The translations under genes and the position numbers were made by a program. Positions 35,670-44,084 of a stretch of 64,000 nt of DNA are shown here, one piece after another. Every line of letters starts with the position of its first letter. The first letter of the stretch is position 1. The notes under the pieces are model-generated. The model was given only the letters and a program-made list of their open reading frames with translations. It was not told where the DNA came from and did not search any database. Source of the stretch: Glaciecola sp947496235 (GTDB lineage Bacteria > Pseudomonadota > Gammaproteobacteria > Enterobacterales > Alteromonadaceae); assembly GCF_050306235.1 (NCBI RefSeq), contig NZ_JBLWFH010000001.1, positions 434,001-498,000 on the forward strand. The letters are read 5' to 3'.

Positions 35670-36569
35670 TCACGTCAATCTTCGCAATATTATATGACTT
35701 ACAGACTCCGGAGAGTCCATATGCACGTGGTGCCCCCCCTTGGCTTCGGCACAAAAAATATTCTTTATCGGTAATTTATCAATGTGTTCTTTATATTCTT
35801 TATGACCTTCAGAGCCTAAAATGACAGTGGTTGGGCAGCCTATGTTATGTAAGATATTCTGAGCTTGCTCAGGTGTAAATCTTAACGACGATTTAGTTCT
35901 CAAAGCTCTATCGCTGGACCACAATAGTTTCCCATTTTCCACTTTGGTATTGCGCTGCAAGATGCCACTAGCATTTTCTTTAGATAAACCAGTTGCTCTA
36001 TGACGATGCTCTACAAGAGATTCAAAATCTTTCGGCTGTTGATGCTCTGATTCTAATAAACGATATCGACTTGTAAACGAATTCCGTAATTGCTCAACAC
36101 TGGTTTCAGCTGGTTGGCTGAGTGGTCCTATAGCTTCGATAGACACAAAGTGTTTAATTAATTCAGGGTAGGTTGCTGTAAAGATTGAACTTAAAATGGC
36201 GCCAAAAGAATGTCCCATCAGAACAATATCTTTAAACCCCTGATGATGTATAAATTCGTAAAGCTCATACACATAATCAGTTAAGTGGTATAGGGATTGT
36301 CCAGCTCTATGGTCACTCTTGCCATGGCCTGCTAGATCTATGGCAATGACGTGATAATCGGTGAAGTGTGGAAACAAGGGCAAGAATGAAGCAGCATTAT
36401 CTAAGTAGCCATGTAGACAAATGATTAAAGGTTTGCCCACATTATTATTGGTTAAACCAGCGATCCGGCGATCGTGGACGACCGCCGAATACTCGATACA
36501 ATTAATCTCGTTTGCTATTGTTGTTTCGTCTGGGTTTTGGTTGAGAAATTTGGGGTTTGTCTGCTGCAC
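35670..36569 (-). CDS. Alpha/beta hydrolase
   Basis: An alpha/beta-hydrolase of about 300 residues: oxyanion region LHGYLDNAASF, acid strand IAIDLAGHGKSDHR, nucleophile elbow GHSFG, and a C-terminal GGHHVHMD supplying the His. The substrate is unknown. The start is uncertain. I favour the GTG at 36569, which has an AGG upstream. The frame also opens at 36620, but that would overlap the Slp gene still more. Even with the later start the N-terminus overlaps slp by about 68 bp. It lies between slp and fadD, in the same direction. Confidence 0.75.
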   Translation of the reverse strand: MQQTNPKFLNQNPDETTIANEINCIEYSAVVHDRRIAGLTNNNVGKPLIICLHGYLDNAASFLPLFPHFTDYHVIAIDLAGHGKSDHRAGQSLYHLTDYVYELYEFIHHQGFKDIVLMGHSFGAILSSIFTATYPELIKHFVSIEAIGPLSQPAETSVEQLRNSFTSRYRLLESEHQQPKDFESLVEHRHRATGLSKENASGILQRNTKVENGKLLWSSDRALRTKSSLRFTPEQAQNILHNIGCPTTVILGSEGHKEYKEHIDKLPIKNIFCAEAKGGHHVHMDSPESVSHIILRRLT

Positions 36570-37218
36570 CACTACCTCGATTTGATGTGGACGAATTATT
36601 GTTACTAGAAGAGTTATCACGACCGCCTTGAGCTGGAGCGTCTTTATATATAACCTTCACACGCTGTTTACTTCTGCTGAACCACCAAGGGTCATACCAA
36701 GGATAAAAGAAGCTATTGTGATACCGACTTCCATAAATAAAAGGGCTAAAACCTATAGTTTCCACTTCTACATCAGCAGTTTTACGCCACATGTAATAAC
36801 CTTCAGCATTTATCGTAGGGTAGTTGTAAGCTTGCTCACCAATAAGACCTTCTTCAATCTTCCCTATACTACCCACAACTGTGATTAATCTGCCCTGTTC
36901 AAATACCATAGGATCAACGAAACCATCGACTACCGCCTTAAAGCGCCCGATACTTTCATCTGAAACTTTAGGCTTACCGCTTCGCAATTCTGGAAAAAAT
37001 ACGATTTCGATTTCAGACACGTCTTTCTTGTTGACTACCTGAGCAATTTTGCCACCCCATCGCGCTTTTTCGCCCATTTGTTCTGGCATTGGCGTAGTTT
37101 TGGAAACATCTTCAAACGGGACTAATACAGTGCTTTGTTGGACGTCAATCTCGTTTGGAACATGTGTACAAGCGGCTATCATACTAACGATTGATAAACA
37201 TATTAACTTTTTAATCAT
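36502..37218 (-). CDS. slp: Slp-family outer membrane lipoprotein
   Basis: A 238-residue lipoprotein with lipobox IAAC (Cys17) and the Slp fold (RWGGKIAQVVN, GSIGKIEEG and the YPTINAEGYYMW segment). E. coli Slp is a starvation-induced outer-membrane lipoprotein. This one is longer by a C-terminal low-complexity tail of about 50 residues rich in Ser, Asn, Gly, Pro and Arg. The tail-coding region overlaps the downstream hydrolase start. A GGAGTT ribosome-binding site precedes the ATG. Confidence 0.88.
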   Translation of the reverse strand: MIKKLICLSIVSMIAACTHVPNEIDVQQSTVLVPFEDVSKTTPMPEQMGEKARWGGKIAQVVNKKDVSEIEIVFFPELRSGKPKVSDESIGRFKAVVDGFVDPMVFEQGRLITVVGSIGKIEEGLIGEQAYNYPTINAEGYYMWRKTADVEVETIGFSPFIYGSRYHNSFFYPWYDPWWFSRSKQRVKVIYKDAPAQGGRDNSSSNNNSSTSNRGSGAADKPQISQPKPRRNNNSKRD

Positions 37219-37297
37219 AGGTAACTCCTAGTTTTCCATACATTTAGGCTAGGTATATCTCGCTTAGTTCCTTTCCTAGATAATATATTCCCGCCTT

Positions 37298-37597
37298 TTA
37301 GGCGTAAAGGTCGACGCCTAACAAAGTTTTAACGACTTCACGTTTATGGTTAATTTCTACTTGATGATAGGCCTCTAGGCTTTTTTGTGCACTAGAGGAA
37401 ATTCCAGCATAAGTATCTGCTCGTGCAAATACTTGTTCCAACACGGCTTCTGTTGTTTCAGTCGCACTTTTTACAAAATCGTTAGTCGTTGATTGATACG
37501 TATCTTGTTGTTTGACCGGATCAACCGCTTTATGTTTTGGTTGAACTGGATTTTCATTAACAAAGAGTTGTCCTTGAAGACTTCTGATTGGCTGCAT
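37298..37597 (-). CDS. Hypothetical protein between tsaB and slp
   Basis: 99 residues, mostly helical and polar, with no signal peptide or membrane segment. I do not recognise it. A GGTAGAG ribosome-binding site lies in the end of tsaB, and the start is 2 bp after the tsaB stop, so it is probably co-translated with TsaB. The conserved enterobacterial order places slp directly beside tsaB, so this gene is an addition. Confidence 0.7.
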   Translation of the reverse strand: MQPIRSLQGQLFVNENPVQPKHKAVDPVKQQDTYQSTTNDFVKSATETTEAVLEQVFARADTYAGISSSAQKSLEAYHQVEINHKREVVKTLLGVDLYA

Positions 37598-37599
37598 AT

Positions 37600-38289
37600 T
37601 TATTCTCTACCGGGTAGTTTTTTCCAGGTTACCTTGTCACGTAAATATGTCGGGGCGATGGACTCAGCATCCACCAATGCATTTTTTTGTCTATAGAAAT
37701 CAGCAATTTCTAACATAGCTACTGCATTAGGATACTCAACCTTTAAAGGTTTGGGTAGTGTTTTTATACCTAAGACGTCTTGATACGCTTCGTATCCAGT
37801 GCCAACAAACTGCTCAGAAGATAATCCTGCTACCAGTTCTCTCATCTCTTCCGGCGGCACTACCTGCTCTTCAGCCAGATGTAAAATACCGTCTTCACTA
37901 CAGCGATAGTAGCCCGAATAAACTTCGTTCATGCGGGCATCAATCAAGGCTAGGGTTTCAGAAACCTTGTTTTCCTTGTAATTTTGATAGCACATAGCAG
38001 CCAATGTAGATACTTGAGCTACAGGTAAGTCAGTACCAAACGCCAAACCCTGCACTGTACTTGCAGCTATTCTTACCCCGGTAAAGCTTCCTGGTCCACA
38101 CCCATACGCCAAGGTGTCAATCGCATTTAAGCCAATTTGATTGCGTGCTAGCAGTTGGTCAACAAAGGTTAAGATTTTCTGACTATGCTGCTGTGGACAA
38201 ATTTCAAATATAAAATCCGTTTCGCCATTGTAAGTTAATGCAACGCTGCATGCTTCTGTAGAAGTATCTATTGCTAAAATATTTGCCAT
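37600..38289 (-). CDS. tsaB: tRNA threonylcarbamoyladenosine synthesis protein TsaB
   Basis: A 229-residue ASKHA-fold protein (YeaZ) that partners TsaD and TsaE in making t6A37 on tRNA. The N-terminal ILAIDTSTEACSVAL and GCGPGSFTGVRIA motifs are diagnostic. It starts at the stop of yoaA with no gap. Order yoaA-tsaB-slp-fadD-rnd is conserved with E. coli. Confidence 0.95.
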   Translation of the reverse strand: MANILAIDTSTEACSVALTYNGETDFIFEICPQQHSQKILTFVDQLLARNQIGLNAIDTLAYGCGPGSFTGVRIAASTVQGLAFGTDLPVAQVSTLAAMCYQNYKENKVSETLALIDARMNEVYSGYYRCSEDGILHLAEEQVVPPEEMRELVAGLSSEQFVGTGYEAYQDVLGIKTLPKPLKVEYPNAVAMLEIADFYRQKNALVDAESIAPTYLRDKVTWKKLPGRE

Positions 38290-40215
38290 TTATGCGCCTT
38301 CCCCTATTTGCTTTAGAAATGCTTCCACTTTAGTTAAATCTCTGGTTTTTTGCATATTAGGTAAACTCTTTAAAAAGGTCCTTGCATATGACTTACTGAC
38401 TAATCTGGTATCACAGATCACTAAAACCCCTTTGTCTTGATGATCTCGAATTAATCGTCCAGCCCCTTGTTTCAAGGTAATGACAGCTTTTGGTATTTGA
38501 ATAGCATCAAATGGTATTCCACCTTTAGCTCGGCAATCTTTAATACGGGCTTTTAACAGGGGATCATCCGGTGACGCAAAAGGTAACTTATCTATCATAA
38601 CACATTGCAAGGCTTCACCTTTTACATCTACGCCTTCCCAAAAGGCGCCCGTTGCAAACAAGGCAATATCGGATTTTTTAACAAAGGTATCCAGCAAGGA
38701 ATGTTTGCTAGCATCCCCTTGCACTAACACTTTTATATCAAGCTTTTCTGCCACCAACTTTGCCACTTCTCGCATCATGTAGTGAGAAGTAAACAAGAAG
38801 AAAGCGCGTCCGCCACTGGCGTCAATTAATCTCACGGCAATATCCGTTAGATGCTTTTTCATATCGATGTGTTGTGGCGCAGGTAAATATCTTGGCACGC
38901 ACAGCATGGCTTGATTAGGATAATCGAACGGACTGTCTAATTGCACTGTTTGCGCGTCTTCTAGCCCCATAGCCTCTTGATAATGGCTAAAACTCTCTCC
39001 CACACTGATGGTAGCCGAGGTAAAAATCCAAGCCGCTTGGCTTTTACGCACAATATTTGAAAATTGTTGACTGATATTTAACGGTGTTAAGTGGAAAACA
39101 ATATGCAATTTAGTGGTTTCATACCACAAACTGACATCTTGTTGCTGAGTATTAGTAATCTCATATAAATTGGCGGTGTATTCTCGCAATCGTTCAAATA
39201 ATTTATCGAGATCATCTTCCCTACCTTCATGCAAATCGGCAATTGCCAGCACCTGCTCTAGCACTTCATATAAGCGTTGTAGTTGCCCATTAAACTTGGA
39301 ATCAACTAACAATTCACTCAACTCACCTTTTTTCGGTTCAGCTTGAACGCATAAGCGCAAATCGACAATATTATGTTGCGCTTTAACGGCAACATCTGAA
39401 AGTTGCTGTGCATCTTTAAGGGTTACTTTTTGTATTTTCTCAATGTCGATCAACAAATCTTTAAGTTGCCGACTAGAAAATGTTTTACCAAAGTAATCAC
39501 TGGCAATATCGGGTAATAAATGCGCTTCATCGAAAACCACGGTATCCACTTGGGGAATTAGCTCACCAAAGCCACCTTCCTTTAACGCCAAATCTGCAAA
39601 AAACAAATGATGATTGACCACAATTACGTCTGCCGCTAAAGCTTTTTGTCTGGCTTTGAATAAATAACAATCGTCGTAATCTTTACAATCTTTACCTAAA
39701 CAATTGTCTACAGTGGAGGTGACCAAAGGAATCACACTTGCCCCTTCTTCAAGCGCTGAAAGTTCACCGATATCCCCTGTGGTAGTGGTATTACTCCATT
39801 TTTTCACCAGATTATACTGATGTAGCGTTTGCTGATCTAAACGCATGTGATCGCCACCGTTTAAACGTAAACGGTAGGTGCATAAATAGTTTGACCGCCC
39901 TTTTAACAACGCAGTTTTACGGGTTTTATCAATGGCATTTTTAACCAAAGGTAAATCACGCTTGTATAGTTGTTCCTGCAGGTTTTTAGTACCCGTACTA
40001 ACGATGGTTTTACCTTCAGATTGCAGCGCTGGCACTAAATAAGCGAATGTTTTTCCAGTGCCTGTTCCCGCTTCTGCTATCAGACATTTTTTTTGCTCTA
40101 ATGCTTTGGCAATCTTGTTGGATAACTCAACCTGCTGTTCACGAACCACATAGCCTTTTACCAGCGTGGAAAGGATGCCTTGTTGAGCAAAAAATTGTTC
40201 GACAGAAGAGGACAT
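38290..40215 (-). CDS. yoaA: DinG-family ATP-dependent DNA helicase YoaA
   Basis: A 641-residue superfamily 2 Fe-S helicase. Walker A is in AEAGTGTGKTFAYL, followed by four cysteines of the iron-sulfur domain (the last three in CLGKDCKDYDDC), DEAH in VFDEAHLLPDIA and the C-terminal motif VI region QGAGRLIRD. YoaA helps repair or tolerate replication blocks in E. coli. No LexA box is visible just upstream. It leads the yoaA-tsaB operon. Confidence 0.93.
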   Translation of the reverse strand: MSSSVEQFFAQQGILSTLVKGYVVREQQVELSNKIAKALEQKKCLIAEAGTGTGKTFAYLVPALQSEGKTIVSTGTKNLQEQLYKRDLPLVKNAIDKTRKTALLKGRSNYLCTYRLRLNGGDHMRLDQQTLHQYNLVKKWSNTTTTGDIGELSALEEGASVIPLVTSTVDNCLGKDCKDYDDCYLFKARQKALAADVIVVNHHLFFADLALKEGGFGELIPQVDTVVFDEAHLLPDIASDYFGKTFSSRQLKDLLIDIEKIQKVTLKDAQQLSDVAVKAQHNIVDLRLCVQAEPKKGELSELLVDSKFNGQLQRLYEVLEQVLAIADLHEGREDDLDKLFERLREYTANLYEITNTQQQDVSLWYETTKLHIVFHLTPLNISQQFSNIVRKSQAAWIFTSATISVGESFSHYQEAMGLEDAQTVQLDSPFDYPNQAMLCVPRYLPAPQHIDMKKHLTDIAVRLIDASGGRAFFLFTSHYMMREVAKLVAEKLDIKVLVQGDASKHSLLDTFVKKSDIALFATGAFWEGVDVKGEALQCVMIDKLPFASPDDPLLKARIKDCRAKGGIPFDAIQIPKAVITLKQGAGRLIRDHQDKGVLVICDTRLVSKSYARTFLKSLPNMQKTRDLTKVEAFLKQIGEGA

Positions 40216-40222
40216 AGATGAT

Positions 40223-40246
40223 GGCGCTTTACAAAAATAAAGCGCC
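40223..40246 (-). terminator. Hairpin after the NatAB operon
   Basis: GGCGCTTTA / TAAAGCGCC, 9-bp stem with a 6-nt loop, 20 bp downstream of the permease stop and just upstream of yoaA. The loop is T-rich on the minus strand but no T-tract follows. Confidence 0.5.
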
Positions 40247-40265
40247 GTATTTAATAGTATTTAGC

Positions 40266-41471
40266 TTATCGGAACAAGACTTTTTCACGATTAAACCAAT
40301 AAACGCAAAAATAAAGTAGTGCGCCGGCAAGTAATACGCTTGATCCAAATATCGCCAATAATTGGAAGTAATCCATAGTGCCTTTAACCAATTCTTTTAT
40401 GGCAAGGGCTACATTGGTTAAGGGAATCCAAGCGTAAACGCCTTTAAGCTCGATTCCGGGCATCAAGGCAATCATAACAGGCACCAACACCACAAATATC
40501 AATGGTGACATATAGCCCTGAGCTTCTTTATAAGACCGAGCATAGATTGATAGCGATAATAAGGAAGCAGAAAAGATAGCGACTATGGGCACCAGCATGA
40601 AAAACACTAACAAGAAGTCAATTAGATCGATTGAAGACATGAATTCTGCTACTTTTTCTATTTGAAATCCTTGACTTACCACCAAACTCCAGATGGCGAT
40701 ACTCAGCACGGTAACCAATGCAGAAGTTACCCCCGCAACACATAAGGTCAAAAATTTCCCTAATACAATTTGTGTTCGGCTAATAGGCGATAATAATAAG
40801 GTTTCTAAAGTGCCTCTTTCTTTTTCACCCGCGCCTATGTCCCCAGCAGGGATCATGGCACCTTGCAAACATAGGATGAACAAGAAATACGGGATCATTC
40901 CACCTATGGTCGCCCCAATTGTTTCTCGCTGATCGGCTACGTTTTCACGCTCTATTTTAATAGGTTCTAATAAGCCCGTTTGAACCTCTGGAGAAACGCC
41001 TAATATTTCAAAGGCTGCTTTTTGATTCCGCTCTGAAATTTCTTTAGTAATCTCATCAAGCCTTTCTTGAACAAAATTTAACTGTGCAGCGTTGAGATAA
41101 AGTGTAATTAGGATCTGTCCACTATTTAACAAATCATCGCCATAGTTATCAGGAATTTTTAATACGAAATCTAGCTCGCCTGATTTTATCAGTTGCGCAA
41201 TTTCTTCATCAGAACTCGGTGTTTGTGTTAATTCGATTAAGTTTAGATTATCCACCGCTGCTAATTTGTCAGCAAGTTCTACATTTGCCACATTAGTAAT
41301 CACGGCAAAATCCAAGGATTTGGCTTTCGCGTCAGAAGCTGCTGAAGCCCCAAGATAAATGACACCACCAATCAATAGAGGAAAAATCAAAATTGGCAGA
41401 GCAATCATAAAAAACAGAGTCTTGCGATCTCTTGTTATTTCTAGCAGTTCCTTTTTAAGTATTTGCCACAT
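40266..41471 (-). CDS. ABC-2 type permease (NatB-like)
   Basis: A 401-residue ABC permease. One N-terminal helix is followed by a large extracytoplasmic domain (about residues 45-190), then five or six helices. The cytosolic loop GEKERGTLETLLLSPISR is the hallmark of NatB/YhaP-type sodium exporters. I start it at the ATG at 41471, which overlaps the ATPase stop (TAATG) and has AGGAGA at good spacing. With the adjacent ATPase it forms an exporter, perhaps of Na+, but this assignment rests on family only. Confidence 0.85.
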   Translation of the reverse strand: MWQILKKELLEITRDRKTLFFMIALPILIFPLLIGGVIYLGASAASDAKAKSLDFAVITNVANVELADKLAAVDNLNLIELTQTPSSDEEIAQLIKSGELDFVLKIPDNYGDDLLNSGQILITLYLNAAQLNFVQERLDEITKEISERNQKAAFEILGVSPEVQTGLLEPIKIERENVADQRETIGATIGGMIPYFLFILCLQGAMIPAGDIGAGEKERGTLETLLLSPISRTQIVLGKFLTLCVAGVTSALVTVLSIAIWSLVVSQGFQIEKVAEFMSSIDLIDFLLVFFMLVPIVAIFSASLLSLSIYARSYKEAQGYMSPLIFVVLVPVMIALMPGIELKGVYAWIPLTNVALAIKELVKGTMDYFQLLAIFGSSVLLAGALLYFCVYWFNREKVLFR

Positions 41472-42253
41472 TATACATTCTCCTTTTTCACACATGCTAA
41501 GAATGCGTGATGTAAGCTAGCATCCGATTTTGCTCTAAAGTCGTCTAAGCTACCTTGAAAGGTAGTTATACCCTGATCAATGATGGCCACTGAATCACAA
41601 AGTTCAGCCACTTCATCTAGGTGGTGAGTAGAAAAAATCACCGGGATACGGGCTTCTTTTAACGAACGAATAAATTCAATCACTGTACTAGTAGCCATGA
41701 TATCCAACCCAGTGGTTGGTTCATCCAATACAATTACTTCAGGGTCGTGCACCACAGCGCGTGCAATAGATGTTTTTTGTTTCATCCCTGTTGAGTAATT
41801 TTCACTGCGTCTATCTAAAAAAGTTTCCATATCCAGCTGCTTAGCTAAAACGGTAATTTTTTCTTCGATTTGCGCATCTGACAGGCCATTCAAACGCCCA
41901 AAATATGCGATATTCTCTCGTCCAGTCAAGCGTCCATATAAGCCCGTTGAACCAGAAAGAAAACCAATTTTTTTACGCGCTTCCACTGGATTTTGAATAA
42001 CATCAACACCATTGATTTCAATTGCCCCTTGGTCTGGTTCTAGGGCAGTTGATAGCACTCTTAATGTGGTAGTTTTCCCTGCCCCATTGGGACCAAGTAA
42101 CCCTAGTACTTCACCGTTATCACAAGATAAACTGACGTCTTTAATGGAATGAAAATAACGCCCCTGTAAACGCGGATCTTTTTTATCTTGTTCGCTTAAT
42201 TTTTTAGGGTTTTCAACTTTAAACTTTTTTGCGAGATTGGAAATTTTAATCAT
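41471..42253 (-). CDS. ABC transporter ATP-binding protein (NatA-like)
   Basis: An ABC ATPase of about 260 residues. Walker A is GPNGAGKTT, the signature is YSTGMKQK and Walker B is VIVLDEPTTGLD. A short insertion near residue 20-35 (SEQDKKDPRLQGRYFH) is typical of NatA-type ATPases. I start it at the ATG at 42253; the frame runs on upstream for 25 codons with no support. It is coupled to the permease and divergent from the YIP1 gene. Confidence 0.87.
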   Translation of the reverse strand: MIKISNLAKKFKVENPKKLSEQDKKDPRLQGRYFHSIKDVSLSCDNGEVLGLLGPNGAGKTTTLRVLSTALEPDQGAIEINGVDVIQNPVEARKKIGFLSGSTGLYGRLTGRENIAYFGRLNGLSDAQIEEKITVLAKQLDMETFLDRRSENYSTGMKQKTSIARAVVHDPEVIVLDEPTTGLDIMATSTVIEFIRSLKEARIPVIFSTHHLDEVAELCDSVAIIDQGITTFQGSLDDFRAKSDASLHHAFLACVKKENV

Positions 42254-42446
42254 GCATTGAATCTTCCATGGTTTTGTTAGCTTTGTAAGGCTGACAGACA
42301 GCATAAAACAAAGAAAATAATTAACCAATAGACAGACTTATACTTTTTCCCCACTAAATTGTTACAACAGTTTTCAAACCCTGTTAAAAGTTTATAAACT
42401 GACGTAAAGTAGCGAAAAAAGGCGTAACAACAATAATCAAGGAATA

Positions 42447-43166
42447 ATGATGTCTGAACAAGAATTGTCCGTCACTAACCCCTTACAGGCGGCCAGTGAA
42501 GTATTTTATAAGCCTAAAGCCGTGTTTACTGCCGTAGGCAAAGTCAATGGCTGGTCTTGGGTCCCCTTCATTTTAGTGATAGTTATGGGTATTTTACCTG
42601 TTTATCTGTATTACCATGTGGTTGATTTATCATGGTTAGTAAATCAAATGGCATTGGCTGCGAATCCTGATGGGAGCCCTGCAGAAATAGAAAATTACAA
42701 GCGACAAATGCCTGAAAACTTTTATGTGTACAGTTATTTTGTCATCCCTATTTTTATTTCGTTAATAACTGCAATTTTTGCTGGGTATTTTACCTTTGTG
42801 ACACGCAATGATGAAACCAACGTTCAAGGTTTTACAGATTGGTATGGGGCCATGTGGTGGATCTATATGCCCACCATTATTAACAGTTTTTTTGCTTGTC
42901 TTCTTCTTGCGCTACAAGAACAGAATGTTCAAGTAAATACAGCAATAATGGCGCCTCTGTCTATGGCATATATTTTTGGTCTTGATATGACATCAGAAGC
43001 ATTCAACTTTTTGAGTAACATAAGATTAGACAGTTTATGGTCAATCTTACTATCAGCTTATTGCGTAAACACCTGGACCAGTTTTAATTTTAAAAAATCC
43101 ATGATAATTGCGTTAATTCCTTATGCTGTGATTTGGGGCATACCATTCCTATTTTTCATCCTGTAA
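42447..43166 (+). CDS. YIP1 family membrane protein
   Basis: A 239-residue inner-membrane protein with about five hydrophobic helices. The N-terminal NPLQAASEVFYKPKAVFTAV segment is a common signature of bacterial YIP1-family proteins, which have no settled function. An AAGGA site precedes two consecutive ATG codons (42447 and 42450); either may be used. It is divergent from the NatAB operon. Confidence 0.75.
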   Translation: MMSEQELSVTNPLQAASEVFYKPKAVFTAVGKVNGWSWVPFILVIVMGILPVYLYYHVVDLSWLVNQMALAANPDGSPAEIENYKRQMPENFYVYSYFVIPIFISLITAIFAGYFTFVTRNDETNVQGFTDWYGAMWWIYMPTIINSFFACLLLALQEQNVQVNTAIMAPLSMAYIFGLDMTSEAFNFLSNIRLDSLWSILLSAYCVNTWTSFNFKKSMIIALIPYAVIWGIPFLFFIL

Positions 43167-43169
43167 AAA

Positions 43170-43184
43170 CTAGAGCGTGTTTAT
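43170..43184 (+). repeat. Copy B of the three-copy 15-bp motif
   Basis: CTAGAGCGTGTTTAT, starting 4 bp after the YIP1-gene stop. Identical to the copy at 45911-45925. Confidence 0.5.
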
Positions 43185-43198
43185 TTTTGTCATTAATT

Positions 43199-43224
43199 GC
43201 TAGCCAGTTCTTTTACTGGCTAGC
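43199..43224. terminator. Bidirectional terminator overlapping the DUF3025 gene end
   Basis: GCTAGCCAGT / ACTGGCTAGC, 10-bp stem with a TCTTTT loop and CTTTTC after it. One arm is formed by the last codons of the minus-strand DUF3025 gene. Confidence 0.8.
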
Positions 43225-44004
43225 CTTTTCTCGCAATGGCATAAAATAGTCTTTATTCCCATAGAACTCTGTTGTTTGTTCTGCGCCATACCATCCTGGT
43301 ACCCCCAGTATCGGCAACGGCTTCAAGGGTCTAGGCCGCTCAAATAAGTTGTTAGTAACTAAATAGTTAGCTAGATGCTGATCTAACTGGCATTGGGATA
43401 AACTGTCAACTGGACAATCCAAATTAATCACTAAGGCTTTTGCGGTTAATCCGATAAAGGGCGCTAACAACATCTCCAAATTGGCATGTCCAAATACAAA
43501 CGGCCGAATATTACGGTGCCATAATTCCTTTTTATGAATAAACAGGGATTGCCAATTATGCTGAGATAAATCTGTTATCACATCCACTTGATGACAAAAT
43601 AAAACGATTCCGCATTCATCAAAATGGGTGATACGATCTCGCACTCTCCCTCTAGGAGAAAGCCCAATTTTTCGAATTTGCTCAATATGAAGTTCATTCA
43701 ATAGCGCTTTAGTTTTAGGCATCAATAGCCAGATAAGCCCATTACATAAATCATGCAGATTATTGCGACGGGTGGGTATTACTCGATCTCTATAAATGAT
43801 TTCTTCGTAGTAACCTTGCAATTGACAACTGTCTTGATCGATAAAAGAATATTCGGCATTGTTTGGCCGCAAAGCATTTAGGCCATCTGCGTGTAAACTA
43901 ATTTCTGTTGTTAGCGGAAGCGGAAGCTGTTTAAAAATATGTGCAAAGGCCTGACTTAACTCGCCTTGCTCATATTGTGAAATTAAATGGTTGAGATTAT
44001 CCAC
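43213..44004 (-). CDS. DUF3025 domain protein
   Basis: A 263-residue cytoplasmic protein, recognised from the NLHDLCNGLIWLLMPKTKALLNELHIEQI segment (shown here in part) and the DECGIVLF strand typical of DUF3025. The function is unknown. The start is GTG with an AGG 6 nt upstream. It is divergent from the M28 peptidase gene and convergent with the YIP1 gene. Confidence 0.78.
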   Translation of the reverse strand: MDNLNHLISQYEQGELSQAFAHIFKQLPLPLTTEISLHADGLNALRPNNAEYSFIDQDSCQLQGYYEEIIYRDRVIPTRRNNLHDLCNGLIWLLMPKTKALLNELHIEQIRKIGLSPRGRVRDRITHFDECGIVLFCHQVDVITDLSQHNWQSLFIHKKELWHRNIRPFVFGHANLEMLLAPFIGLTAKALVINLDCPVDSLSQCQLDQHLANYLVTNNLFERPRPLKPLPILGVPGWYGAEQTTEFYGNKDYFMPLREKASQ

Positions 44005-44084
44005 TTGTGGCCTGCAATGTCATATACTCATAACCTAATCGACGTTTTAAAGATGAATTTGATAATAATAAAAGAGGAAAAACG

